Notes under the pieces: model-generated
Told to the model about the DNA's origin: nothing
Database searches by the model: none
The model's input: the letters and a program-made list of their open reading frames with translations, nothing else
Position numbers and translations under genes: made by a program
Source: Sandaracinaceae bacterium
GTDB lineage: Bacteria; Myxococcota_A; Polyangia; Polyangiales; Sandaracinaceae
Direction of reading: 5' to 3'
Length of the DNA: 24,678 nucleotides
Assembly: GCA_025056955.1 (NCBI GenBank)
Contig: JANWYL010000011.1
Location: 270 to 24,947, forward strand
Shown here: positions 15,081-23,490 of the stretch, in pieces
Layout of the letters: the number at the start of each line of letters is the position of its first letter
How positions within the stretch are numbered: the stretch's first letter is position 1

Positions 15081-17336
15081 ATGAGGCGGCTCCAAGTGGC
15101 GTTTTTGGGAGTTGCTTGTGGTTTTTTTGCTTTGTCCCAAGGTTGTGGTGGTGCCTTTCGCCCACTTTCAGCCATGAAAAGGGAAGATCTCGATTTTTTG
15201 CGTGCATATGCCGAAACGCGCCGCTTTCAAAACGGCCACCCCAACCAATTTCGCTGGACTCCCGAGGGCCAGGTGCTCTTTTTCCTTCGAAGCGAAGCGA
15301 GAAGTGCCTCGCAATCCCTTTTTGCCTTTGATCTCCAAAGCGGCACCGAAAGGCCCATCGCCTCACCCGAAAGCCTCATCCGAGAACAAAACGAGGAGAT
15401 TTCGCCCGAGGAACAGGCCCGCCGCGAACGCATGCGCCTCAGCCAAAAAGGCATCGTTCACTATGACATCAGCCAGGATGGAGAAAAGGTGCTGGTTTTG
15501 CTTTCGGGCAGGCTCTTTGTGGCGAGGTGGAAAGAGTCCCCCATCGCCTTTCGCGAGCTCGGGGAAGGGAAGGAAGCTGCGATCGATCCGCGCTTTTCAC
15601 CTGATGGAAGATGGGTGGCTTTCGTCCGCGATCGGGACCTTTGGGTGGTTGAGGTGGAAAGCGGAAAAGAAAAAAGGCTTACCCAGTCCACATCCCCAGC
15701 CCTAAGCCATGGGCTTGCTGAATTTGTGGCCCAAGAAGAGATGGGGCGCATGGAGGGCTACTGGTGGTCACCTGATTCGCGATTTCTTCTTGTCGAAGAA
15801 GTCGACGAATCCCCTTGTGAGCGCTTCCACATCGCTGACCCATCAAAGCCAGAAGCGCCTCCTTTGGCCTTTGCCTATCCCCGGGCGGGCCGTGAAAACG
15901 CAAAAGTGCGCCTTGCCATCGTCCCTCTCGAAGGTGGCCTCGAAAAGGCCCGGTGGCTCGAATGGGACAGGGAGGCATTTCCATACCTTGTGGGCGTGCG
16001 TTGGACCCAGTCGCGCATCCTTCTTCTCCTTCAGGATCGCCTCCAGCAGCGAGAAATCCTCTTGGCAGTTGACCCCTCGAGCCTTGAAAAGAAGGTGCTG
16101 CTCGAAGAGAGGGACCCTGCTTGGGTGAGAATCGAAAGTGGAATGCCACACCCCATCAAGGGTGAGCGCTTTCTTTGGGTGAGTGATCGAGAGGGTGAGG
16201 CCCGCCTTGAACTGAGAGGGGAGGGTGGTGAACTCATCAAAGTCCTCACCCCACCTGGGTTTGGCTTTTCGCGCTTGATCGGCGTGGACGATGAGAGAAA
16301 AAGGGTGATTGTGCGCGCGAGTCGGGACACAGCCCAGGCCCATATCTGGTCAATTCCAATGGAGGGCGGTGATCCTCAACCCCTTTCAACCGAAGAGGGT
16401 GTTCACGATGCCGTGCTTGCTCCAAATGCTTCACACCTTGTACACATCGCAAAGCTCCCCAATGCACCCCATCGCTTTTCGATTCGAAAACGCGATGGGG
16501 AAGTGCTTTTCACGATAAAAAGCGTGGCAGAATCTCCTCCTTTTGATCCGCGCTTGGAGTTCACCCACCTTGGCGCCATGCCCTACCGCGCGCTCATCAT
16601 TCGCCCCCGCGACTTCGACCCTGGGAAGCGCTACCCTGTTTTGGTTGATGTCTATGGTGGCCCTGGCCACATTCACGTCACCATGGAGCGCGATCGCTGG
16701 CTTCTTGCCCAATTTTTTGCTGATCATGGCTTTGTGGTCCTCGCCTTTGACGGCCGTGGAACCCCTGGCCGGGGGCGCGAGTGGGAGCGGGCCATCCGAG
16801 GGGATTTTTCAACCATTCCCCTTGAGGACCAGGTGGCTGCGCTTGAAGAAGCCCTCAAGCGTTATCCCGAGCTTGACCGCAATCGCATTGGCATCTACGG
16901 CTGGTCTTTTGGGGGCTATTTGAGCGCGATGGCCCTTTTGCGCCGGCCTGATCTTTTCCGCGCGGCCCTTGCAGGCGCACCTGTTGTCGATTGGCGTGAC
17001 TATGACACCCACTACACCGAGCGCTACCTTGGCCTCCCGGAGCCAGAGGGTGAAGAGGGCCCATACCATCGCTCAAGCCTTTTGAGCCACATTCACCCAA
17101 TCAGCGACAAATTCCCACCTCGCCCCCTCCTCATCATCCATGGAACAGCCGATGACAACGTCTACTTTTTCCATGGCCTCAAGCTCGCCCACGCCCTTTT
17201 CCAAAAGGGGCGTCCTTTTGAATTCATTCCCCTTTTGGGGCAAACCCATGTGGTGCGCGACCCCGAGTGGGTCATTCCCCTTGAAATGAAAGCCCTTGAG
17301 TTTTTCCTTCGACACCTTGGTGCGCCCATCGAGTGA
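15081..17336 (+). CDS. S9B dipeptidyl-peptidase IV-like serine peptidase, probably exported
   Basis: The 751-residue protein has a beta-propeller N-terminal half and an alpha/beta-hydrolase C-terminal half. The catalytic triad is S609 in GWSFGG, D691 in HGTADDN and H723 in GQTH. The Asp-His spacing (32) equals that of human DPP4. A double glutamate, QEEM (E219-E220), followed by YWWSPD, matches the DPP4 motif that anchors the free amino terminus of substrates, so removal of N-terminal dipeptides is likely. The start at 15081 gives a signal-like N-terminus (MRRLQVAFLGVACGFFALSQGC) with an imperfect lipobox at Cys22, suggesting an envelope lipoprotein. An in-frame ATG at 15048 is the alternative. 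The open frame extends to 14238, but that part overlaps the ATP-grasp gene antisense and is not coding. tyrS follows 9 bases after the stop. Confidence 0.9.
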   Translation: MRRLQVAFLGVACGFFALSQGCGGAFRPLSAMKREDLDFLRAYAETRRFQNGHPNQFRWTPEGQVLFFLRSEARSASQSLFAFDLQSGTERPIASPESLIREQNEEISPEEQARRERMRLSQKGIVHYDISQDGEKVLVLLSGRLFVARWKESPIAFRELGEGKEAAIDPRFSPDGRWVAFVRDRDLWVVEVESGKEKRLTQSTSPALSHGLAEFVAQEEMGRMEGYWWSPDSRFLLVEEVDESPCERFHIADPSKPEAPPLAFAYPRAGRENAKVRLAIVPLEGGLEKARWLEWDREAFPYLVGVRWTQSRILLLLQDRLQQREILLAVDPSSLEKKVLLEERDPAWVRIESGMPHPIKGERFLWVSDREGEARLELRGEGGELIKVLTPPGFGFSRLIGVDDERKRVIVRASRDTAQAHIWSIPMEGGDPQPLSTEEGVHDAVLAPNASHLVHIAKLPNAPHRFSIRKRDGEVLFTIKSVAESPPFDPRLEFTHLGAMPYRALIIRPRDFDPGKRYPVLVDVYGGPGHIHVTMERDRWLLAQFFADHGFVVLAFDGRGTPGRGREWERAIRGDFSTIPLEDQVAALEEALKRYPELDRNRIGIYGWSFGGYLSAMALLRRPDLFRAALAGAPVVDWRDYDTHYTERYLGLPEPEGEEGPYHRSSLLSHIHPISDKFPPRPLLIIHGTADDNVYFFHGLKLAHALFQKGRPFEFIPLLGQTHVVRDPEWVIPLEMKALEFFLRHLGAPIE

Positions 17337-17345
17337 GATGAAAAG

Positions 17346-18572
17346 ATGAAGATCCCCCCAGCTCAAGTGCAGCTTAAAACCCTCCTTCGTGGAATCGTTG
17401 ACATTGTGAGCCCTGAAGAGCTTGAGGCGAGGCTCCGCGAATCGCACGAGAGCGGTACCCCACTTCGCATCAAAGCCGGTTTTGATCCGACGCGGCCAGA
17501 TTTGCACCTTGGCCACACGGTGCTTCTTGAGAAAATGCGTCAGTTTCAGGAGTTTGGTCACGAGGTCTACTTCATCATTGGCGATTTCACCGCCCAAATA
17601 GGCGACCCGACAGGCCGCAACAAAACCCGGCCACCCCTTTCCCGCAAGGAGATCGAAGAGAGTGCCAAAAGCTACGCCGAACAGGCTTTTTTGATTTTGG
17701 ACCGCGAGCGCACCAAGGTGCTTTGGAACAGTGACTGGCTTGCACCCATGCGCTTTGAGGAGGTGATCCTGCTCGCTTCGCGTTATACCCTCGCCCGCAT
17801 GCTCGAACGCCAGGATTTCAAAGCCCGCTTTGAATCAGGTTCAAGCATTGCCCTCCATGAGCTCCTCTACCCACTGGTTCAGGCCTACGATTCCGTCCAC
17901 ATCCGGGCCGACGTTGAGCTTGGGGGCACCGATCAGCTCTTTAACCTCATGGTTGGCCGCGATATCATGCGAAGCCACGGTCTCCGGCCTCAGGTGGTGA
18001 TGACCACGCCCATCCTCGAAGGCATCCACGCCAAAGCCGACGAAGAAGGAAAGCTTCGGGGAGAAAAGATGAGCAAATCGCTTGGCAATGCCATCGGTAT
18101 CACCGAAGCTCCCGAGGAGCAGTTTGGAAAGCTCATGAGCATTTCTGACGAGCTCATGTGGCGTTATTACGAGCTCCTTTCGCGAAAAAGCCCAGAAGAA
18201 ATCCAGGCCCTCCGGAGTGGCCATCCCATGGAAGCCAAAAAGGCCTTGGCGAGCGAAATCGTCGAGCGTTTCCACGGCAAAGAAGCAGCCCGCCGCGCCC
18301 TCGCAAACTGGGAGCGACAGTTTTCCCGACGAGAAGCCCCTGAGCAAATCCCCGAATTCACCTTGCAAAGCCATGGGCAAGGCATGCGCCTTTCGGCCAT
18401 CCTCCTCCACTGTGCATGGGCAGAATCCAGTGGCCAAGCCAAAGCCCTCATCGAACAAGGAGCTGTCGAGGTCAATGGAAAGCGAATCACCGAAAAAAGG
18501 GCCGAACTTGCACCAGGTGAGTACCTGATCCAGGTCGGAAAGCGCCGCTGGGGAAAGGTGCGCCTTGGTTAG
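17346..18572 (+). CDS. tyrS: Tyrosyl-tRNA synthetase
   Basis: The 408-residue class I aminoacyl-tRNA synthetase charges tRNA-Tyr in the cytoplasm. The HIGH-type motif is HLGHT (54-58) and the KMSKS motif is exact (241-245). The tyrosine-binding region includes GGTDQLFN (193-200). An S4 RNA-binding domain occupies about residues 345-408. An intact KMSKS, rather than the KFGKT form of the E. coli type, places it in the TyrZ-like subgroup. Length is normal. The start at 17346 follows the S9 peptidase stop by 9 bases, so the two are probably co-transcribed. This is an odd pairing of an envelope peptidase with a translation enzyme and probably has no functional meaning. Confidence 0.97.
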   Translation: MKIPPAQVQLKTLLRGIVDIVSPEELEARLRESHESGTPLRIKAGFDPTRPDLHLGHTVLLEKMRQFQEFGHEVYFIIGDFTAQIGDPTGRNKTRPPLSRKEIEESAKSYAEQAFLILDRERTKVLWNSDWLAPMRFEEVILLASRYTLARMLERQDFKARFESGSSIALHELLYPLVQAYDSVHIRADVELGGTDQLFNLMVGRDIMRSHGLRPQVVMTTPILEGIHAKADEEGKLRGEKMSKSLGNAIGITEAPEEQFGKLMSISDELMWRYYELLSRKSPEEIQALRSGHPMEAKKALASEIVERFHGKEAARRALANWERQFSRREAPEQIPEFTLQSHGQGMRLSAILLHCAWAESSGQAKALIEQGAVEVNGKRITEKRAELAPGEYLIQVGKRRWGKVRLG

Positions 18573-18809
18573 GAAGCGTGTATCAAATGGGATACACTTC
18601 AAGGAGTCCAAACTTGGACGGTGTATCAGAATTGATTCAGATCTCAAGTCAAGTGGCAGATGGTTATGCTCGAGGACCCATCCATTTAGCCAAGGGTCTT
18701 CACCCACTTTGGTTGAAGGCAGGTGAATTGGGTGCGCATTTCACCACAAGCTTCCGCGCCTTGCCAATCCCTTTAATCTATCTCGGTCTTGGTTGAAAAG
18801 CATCATCAC
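18573..18809. other. Convergent intergenic region with inverted repeats
   Basis: The 237 bases lie between the tyrS stop and the stop of the convergent secreted-protein gene. They hold two short palindromes at the tyrS end and no hairpin with a T-run. A GTG-started 72-codon frame (18578-18796, plus) has no recognisable domain and overlaps the palindromes; I do not call it a gene. Termination for both flanking genes should occur here but no classical terminator is visible. Confidence 0.5.
18578..18597. repeat. Inverted repeat GTGTATC-N6-GATACAC, 5 bases after tyrS
   Basis: Perfect 7-base arms flank a 6-base spacer, 5 bases past the tyrS stop. A third GTGTATC copy lies at 18621-18627, and a further palindrome, GTCCAA-AC-TTGGAC, at 18606-18619. 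The arms are not GC-rich and lack a T-run, so an operator-like site or weak RNA hairpin is as likely as a terminator. Confidence 0.45.
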
Positions 18810-19451
18810 CTAATTTGGTTGTTCTTGAGGGTTGCGGTGGGAGTGTTTCAGGCATCGGAAACCACGAAGTTCACCTTCAAGGAGGGTTGGAAAGCCAATT
18901 GATAACACGATCGCACCTTCAAAACCAGGGCTTCGGAGAGGAAGGGCAGGATCCTGGGGGCCAGCGGCTTGTTGCTCAAGGAGGGGGAAAACCACCCGCC
19001 CACCCAATGAAAAGGGCCCAAAATCGATCGTTTTTCCAAGCTGGAGGCCAAGGCTACTCACCGTGCGGTCACCTTCAAAGCGGTAGGCAAGGCCAACTTG
19101 GCAGCCAAAAAGCCAAAAGCCGTTTCTGAACCCTCCAGCAATGCGGACCGAGCCATCGGTCAAAAGCTCCGATTGAATGAAAGCGCCTGTTTTCCAAGGC
19201 AGACCCGTTGGATAATGCTCAAGGCGGACATCAAAACCCGCACCCCACATGATCTCATGACCAAAACCAAGTGAGCTCATGGCGCTTGTGATGATTTGGG
19301 TGCTTGGGGGGCGGGAAGCGGCCTCAAGCCGAACACGCTCCCAGAAGGAAGGCCCTCTTTGGGCTTCCCCTGTTTCCTCCTCTCCCAGGGCAGCTTGGGG
19401 AAAGGCCAAAAAGAGGGAAAAGAGGATGAATTCGGGGACTGCGCGTCGCAT
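18810..19451 (-). CDS. Secreted protein, probable small outer-membrane beta-structure
   Basis: The 213-residue protein has a clear type I signal peptide (residues ~1-23, hydrophobic ILFSLFLAF, cleavage after ALG). The mature part is rich in glycine and aromatic residues with alternating polar/hydrophobic stretches, for example GFWLFGCQVGLAYRFEGDR and LGLQLGKTIDFGPF. This suggests antiparallel beta strands of an outer-membrane or periplasmic barrel. I do not recognise the family. It begins 15 bases after the purB stop on the same strand and is probably the last gene of a def-purB transcript. AAGG lies immediately before the ATG, too close to be a standard ribosome-binding site. A single Cys near the middle and one near the C-terminus are unremarkable. 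Confidence 0.75.
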   Translation of the reverse strand: MRRAVPEFILFSLFLAFPQAALGEEETGEAQRGPSFWERVRLEAASRPPSTQIITSAMSSLGFGHEIMWGAGFDVRLEHYPTGLPWKTGAFIQSELLTDGSVRIAGGFRNGFWLFGCQVGLAYRFEGDRTVSSLGLQLGKTIDFGPFSLGGRVVFPLLEQQAAGPQDPALPLRSPGFEGAIVLSIGFPTLLEGELRGFRCLKHSHRNPQEQPN

Positions 19452-19466
19452 GCCTTGATGATGGTT

Positions 19467-20804
19467 CTAGTTTTCGGCCGTGCCAAGCCCCTCTTTTGGT
19501 CTTTGGGCCTGGAGGAGCAAGCGATCGATGGCCTGGTCGACATGACGGAGGGCGTGCGAGAGATCGAAGAGTTTTTCGATTTCAGCCGAGGAAATTCGGG
19601 CGATGATTTCTGGATCTTCGAGGACGAGATTCCGGAAAGAACCCTCCTTGGCGAGGGCCCGCATGGCATTGCGCTGAACAATCCGGTAGGCTTCTTGCCG
19701 GCCCAGGCCGCGCTCAACGAGGGCAAGAAGGAGGGCTTCGCTCGCCCAAAGCCCTTGGCTTTGCTCAATGTGGTGAGCCATCTGCTCTGGATAAATCTCC
19801 ATCCCGCGGAGGATTCTCAGCAGGCGGTCGAGCATAAAGGCGAGGGCCGTGACCGCATCTGGCAAAAGGGTGCGCTCGATGGCGCTGTGGCTGATATCGC
19901 GCTCATGCCAGAGGGCAATGTTCTCGAAGGCAGGGATCAGGGCGGCACGGACCAAACGGGCAAGGCCACAGAGGTTTTCGGCCATAACCGGATTGCGCTT
20001 GTGGGGCATGGCTGAGCTCCCTTTTTGACCCACCTCGAAGGGCTCTGCGGCCTCGAAGACCTCGCTTCGCTGGAGATGGCGCAAATTGGTTGCAAAGCGT
20101 TCGATCGCTGAGGCAATAAAAGCGAGGGCTGTGCAAAAAAAAGCATGCCGGTCTCGGGGAACCACCTGCGTGGCGATGGGCTCAGGCCTCAAGCCCAACC
20201 GCCCAAGGGCCCTGGCTTCGATCTCCGGATCGAGATGGGCATGGTTTCCGACGGCGCCTGAAATTTTGCCGTAGCTGATCTCTTCACGGGCCAAAAGCAT
20301 GCGCTCCCGAGCGCGCAGAAATTCCGCCAAATGGCTTCCAAGCACAAAGCCAAAGGTCGTGGGCTCGGCGTGCATCCCGTGGGTTCGGCCCATCATCGGG
20401 GTCCGGCGATGGGCAGCCACCTGAGTGGCCAAAAGCCCAATCACCTGGTCAAGCCGCTCGATCAACGCGCAAGCGGCACGCCTGAGCGTGAGGGCAAGGG
20501 CTGTATCAACCACGTCGCTTGATGTCATCCCTCGATGCAGCCAGCGGGCAGTTGAGCCCCCAAGCTCTTCGAGATGGGTGAGAAAAGCGATCACGTCATG
20601 GTGGCACTCCTTTTCGATGGTCTCGATCCGAGCGGGGTCCAGCCGCTCAGCCAGCGGACGCAAAGAAGCGCTTGTCCCCTCCGGAACAAGGCCTGCTTCC
20701 TCCATCGCCTCACAGGCTGCAAGCTCGACCTCAAGCCAGGTGCGATACTTTTCTTCTGCGGAAAAGAGCCTGGCCATGTCGGGAGGGGTATACCGCGGAA
20801 TCAT
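19467..20804 (-). CDS. purB: Adenylosuccinate lyase
   Basis: The 445-residue enzyme belongs to the fumarase/aspartase superfamily. It cleaves adenylosuccinate to AMP and fumarate, and SAICAR to AICAR, in purine synthesis. The lyase signature GSSAMPHKRN is at 262-271, TGxH-type histidine region GRTHGMHAEP at 139-148, and TSSDVVDT at 94-101. The ATG at 20804 gives MIPRY, matching the usual PurB start. The open frame continues 54 codons upstream to 20966 and overlaps the end of def, but that extension has no PurB similarity. No strong Shine-Dalgarno is visible. The leader contains a repeated G-rich element. It lies downstream of def and upstream of a small secreted-protein gene on the same strand. 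Confidence 0.96.
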   Translation of the reverse strand: MIPRYTPPDMARLFSAEEKYRTWLEVELAACEAMEEAGLVPEGTSASLRPLAERLDPARIETIEKECHHDVIAFLTHLEELGGSTARWLHRGMTSSDVVDTALALTLRRAACALIERLDQVIGLLATQVAAHRRTPMMGRTHGMHAEPTTFGFVLGSHLAEFLRARERMLLAREEISYGKISGAVGNHAHLDPEIEARALGRLGLRPEPIATQVVPRDRHAFFCTALAFIASAIERFATNLRHLQRSEVFEAAEPFEVGQKGSSAMPHKRNPVMAENLCGLARLVRAALIPAFENIALWHERDISHSAIERTLLPDAVTALAFMLDRLLRILRGMEIYPEQMAHHIEQSQGLWASEALLLALVERGLGRQEAYRIVQRNAMRALAKEGSFRNLVLEDPEIIARISSAEIEKLFDLSHALRHVDQAIDRLLLQAQRPKEGLGTAEN

Positions 20805-20862
20805 TGGTGATACCCATGCTTCAAAAGGGGTTGCACCCAAGCAAGAAGGTGAAAAGGAAAAA

Positions 20863-20901
20863 CCACCCACCAAAGGGTGATTTCCCCTCCACCCACCAAA
20901 G
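20863..20901 (-). repeat. Two 13-base direct repeats in the def-purB spacer (G-rich on the transcribed RNA)
   Basis: CCACCCACCAAAG occurs exactly at 20863-20875 and 20889-20901, 26 bases apart. Read on the coding strand of purB it is CTTTGGTGGGTGG, and the upstream copy continues into AGGGG, giving four closely spaced G runs. It lies wholly in the 106-base gap between the def stop and purB start. Confidence 0.55.
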
Positions 20902-20910
20902 CCAAGGCTT

Positions 20911-21459
20911 TTACCTCCGGAGGCCCAACTCAGGGGAGCGGGATGAAGAAGCGCGCTCTGCCTCAAGGGCCTTCATCATTTCCCGATGGATGAGCCGGCG
21001 GCGGATGGGCCCCACGCGGTCAATGATGAGGGTGCCGTTCAGGTGATCGAGCTCATGCTGGATGGCGATTGCGAGCAAACCCTCGGCCCAAAGTTCGAAA
21101 GGCTTGCCGTTCCGGTCCATGGCAGAAACCCGCACGCATTCCGCCCGCTCGATTTCTTCGCGAATTCCGGGAAACGACAGGCAACCTTCCTCCCAACGCA
21201 CTTCGCCGATCGCTTCGAGGATTTGAGGATTGGCAAAAACCCGAAATTCAGAAGGCTCATCTTCACGAGCTGTATCAACCACAAAGACGCGCAAGGGAAC
21301 ACCGATTTGAGGCGCCGCAAGCCCAACCCCCTCTGCAGCATACATGGTCTCGGCCATGTCCTCGATCAGCTGCTGAAAAGAAGGGCCAAAATCTTGGACA
21401 GGCTCAGCGCGCACACGGAGGCGCTTGTCTGGGTAGTGGAGGATTTTTCGAATGGTCAT
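20911..21459 (-). CDS. def: Peptide deformylase
   Basis: The 182-residue metalloenzyme removes the N-formyl group from new proteins in the cytoplasm. All three family motifs are intact: GVGLAAPQIG (44-53), EGCLSFPG (91-98, metal ligand C93) and QHELDHL (134-140, ligands H135 and H139, catalytic E136). Length is normal, with a short charged C-terminal tail. AGGGAGG lies 8 bases before the ATG at 21459, a good ribosome-binding site. It is not beside fmt, its frequent neighbour elsewhere, but between the J-domain-like gene (96 bases upstream) and purB (106 bases downstream), all on the minus strand. Confidence 0.97.
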   Translation of the reverse strand: MTIRKILHYPDKRLRVRAEPVQDFGPSFQQLIEDMAETMYAAEGVGLAAPQIGVPLRVFVVDTAREDEPSEFRVFANPQILEAIGEVRWEEGCLSFPGIREEIERAECVRVSAMDRNGKPFELWAEGLLAIAIQHELDHLNGTLIIDRVGPIRRRLIHREMMKALEAERASSSRSPELGLRR

Positions 21460-21555
21460 GGGTCAGGCCTCCCTAAGGAGATGTGGCTTCTTCAAAAGAT
21501 ATTGCCCCAACGCCCCTCGATGGCAATCTGGACGAGTGCGAGCGCCAAGATCGGC

Positions 21556-23442
21556 CTAAAAAGCAACTGGGAATGCGGCTTTAAGGCCCTCGATGTACTT
21601 GAGCCTCAGCCTTGGATTGGTGAGAACCCGAGCCGCTTCGTCGATCGCATCAAGAATCCGAGCGCGTTCGCCTTCGAGGTGTCGAAGACCACTCCGCTCA
21701 AGGGGCCAGGCCAGAATCGAAGCGCGAAGGTGGGCGTAGGCGGAGGCGATGAGCTCAGGAGGGTCTTCTTTTGAAACGTTGAGAATCGCAAAATAATCAC
21801 CCCGTTCAATGCGCGTTGTCCAAATCGCAACCAGCCGCTTGAGTTCTGAGAGGGAAGTCGGAGAAGCAAGGGCTTCAGGAAGGATGCGGAGGCTCAACCC
21901 TCCAAGCTCAACCAAGGCCAAAATTTGAGAAAGAAGCCCCCTTTCACCCGAAGCCTCGACTTCAACCAGCCATCCGCCCGAAGGAGATCGATTGAGCCTC
22001 TCCCGTACAAGCCACCGGAAAGCACAAGGGGCTTCAACAGCATCCAAAATTTTTTCAAGCTTGTCTTTGGGCTCGAAAAAGAGCCGTGCGGGCGCTTCCT
22101 CGCCCTCCAACCCAAATCGCAGGGCCAAAACTTCCCGAAAAGGGAGAGCCACAGGAGCCCACTCAAAAAGCCAAGGCAGAAAAGAACGTGGAAAACGCCT
22201 CTTTTTTGGGCTATTTTCTCCTCGCCTGAAAAGCTGCCGAGACAAGCGCTTGGCTTGGGCAATTCCACTCGCAAGGGCCAAAGACTCAATCCGCTCCAGT
22301 AAAACAGCCTCTCTCCAATTGGATGGAATCTCGGGAGGGCTCTCTGAAGCATCTGGCACACTGTTTCTCTCCATGGCCCATCGCTCATGCCTGAGCGAGG
22401 CAAATCCCTCTCCTGTGATTTCAACGAGTTCCCCATCATGCAATACGAGGCTCAAAAGCGCCCCAGAAGGCAGGGTCAGGCCAAAGCGAGCGCTCATTCC
22501 GGCCATCGCAGCTTGGCCAAGCAAGGCAAAAGCGCCAAAAGGCCCAAGGTTTTCAAAGCTTTCTTCCAGAGCATTCTCGGAAGATGTCCGCCCCGGGGTG
22601 CGGGGCGGTGAGGGAGTACGAGAGAGAACCTTTTCGGTGCTTTCTTTTTCGATTTTTGACAGGCGCTGAGCCGTGCTCGAGTCAGGGCTTCCGACCCGTG
22701 CCGAAACCGAAAAGGCACTGGAAGCAGCAGATCCTCCAAGCGATGGCCCTGCCAAAGCCACACTCGGAAGCGACGAAGGGCGAGGGTCGGAAGGCAATGC
22801 CCCCTCTTTTTCGTGGGATACCGGTTCAGCCCGTGCCAACCTGGGCAAGAGGCCCAAATCGAATTCATCCTTTTCGCTCAAAGAAGCTCCAAAAGATTCG
22901 ATAAAATCCTCAGGAACCAACTTGGAAGCCGGAATTTGGCTTCCTGGGAGGCCTAGATCTGTGAGATCAATTCGCGCCTCGTGAGGGAAAAGCCGCCGAT
23001 CTGTTTCAAGAAAGAGGTCAAACAAGGTTTCGCTGAGTGGAGGTGCTGCCCGTGCCTCCTCGCCCAATGAGGCGGTGGACCTATGGGCCTTCAGGCGATC
23101 GCAAAGGCGCAAAAGAGCTTCAAGCACTTGATCGTTTGAAGCTTCCCAAGGAAGCCATTCCTCAACCTCAGAGAGCGAGGAGGCATCGTTTTGACCCCCG
23201 ATGACGAGCACGCCTTTAGAACTTAACTCGAAAACCCCTCTGATTTGAGAAAGCTTCATCTCAGAGGGCAATATGGCCAAAGCGATATCGCCACCTTGGG
23301 CTGAGGCCGAGTCCCAGTTACCACAAAGCACCTCGACCCCCGCGCTGGAGAGCACTTGATACAAGGCCTTGCTTCGGGCTTGAGCCTTTTCTGATGCATC
23401 GAAAAGGTGAAGCTCGACGGCGATTTGGATCTCTCTGCTCAC
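21556..23442 (-). CDS. Multidomain protein: receiver-like N-term, DUF4388-like middle, degenerate J domain
   Basis: The 628-residue protein starts with GTG at 23442, five bases after AGGA. Residues 5-115 look like a degenerate response-regulator-like alpha/beta domain (AILPSEM, GVLVIGG) without an obvious phospho-acceptor. Residues ~125-300 are a Ser/Pro-rich linker. Residues ~300-350 (FGLTLPSGALLSLVLHDGELVEI) resemble a DUF4388 segment, common in Myxococcota signalling proteins. The C-terminus (~544-628), beginning GDYFAILNVSKEDPPELI and ending in NPRLRLKYIEGL, follows the J-domain helical pattern but has no HPD tripeptide, so stimulation of DnaK is unlikely. The first two domain calls are by eye and tentative. 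It is divergent from the lipoprotein gene (48 bases) and upstream of def. Confidence 0.75.
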   Translation of the reverse strand: MSREIQIAVELHLFDASEKAQARSKALYQVLSSAGVEVLCGNWDSASAQGGDIALAILPSEMKLSQIRGVFELSSKGVLVIGGQNDASSLSEVEEWLPWEASNDQVLEALLRLCDRLKAHRSTASLGEEARAAPPLSETLFDLFLETDRRLFPHEARIDLTDLGLPGSQIPASKLVPEDFIESFGASLSEKDEFDLGLLPRLARAEPVSHEKEGALPSDPRPSSLPSVALAGPSLGGSAASSAFSVSARVGSPDSSTAQRLSKIEKESTEKVLSRTPSPPRTPGRTSSENALEESFENLGPFGAFALLGQAAMAGMSARFGLTLPSGALLSLVLHDGELVEITGEGFASLRHERWAMERNSVPDASESPPEIPSNWREAVLLERIESLALASGIAQAKRLSRQLFRRGENSPKKRRFPRSFLPWLFEWAPVALPFREVLALRFGLEGEEAPARLFFEPKDKLEKILDAVEAPCAFRWLVRERLNRSPSGGWLVEVEASGERGLLSQILALVELGGLSLRILPEALASPTSLSELKRLVAIWTTRIERGDYFAILNVSKEDPPELIASAYAHLRASILAWPLERSGLRHLEGERARILDAIDEAARVLTNPRLRLKYIEGLKAAFPVAF

Positions 23443-23459
23443 GCTATCCTATTAAGGCT

Positions 23460-23469
23460 TTTTGCAAAA
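23460..23469. promoter_or_regulatory. Palindrome TTTTGCAAAA between divergent starts
   Basis: A perfect 10-base palindrome, with near-symmetry extending one or two bases on each side, lies in the 48-base space between the divergent J-domain-like and lipoprotein genes. It could be a shared operator. A short AT-rich palindrome is weak evidence alone. Confidence 0.25.
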
Positions 23470-23490
23470 GGAGTGAAGGAGTAAAGGGGC

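Noticed and set aside
18578..18796. 72-codon GTG-started frame after tyrS
   Set aside because: It begins within a palindrome, has no recognisable domain and no clear ribosome-binding site; described only as part of the intergenic region.
20805..20966. 54-codon upstream extension of purB
   Set aside because: It overlaps def, has no lyase similarity, and MIPRY at 20804 matches the usual PurB N-terminus.
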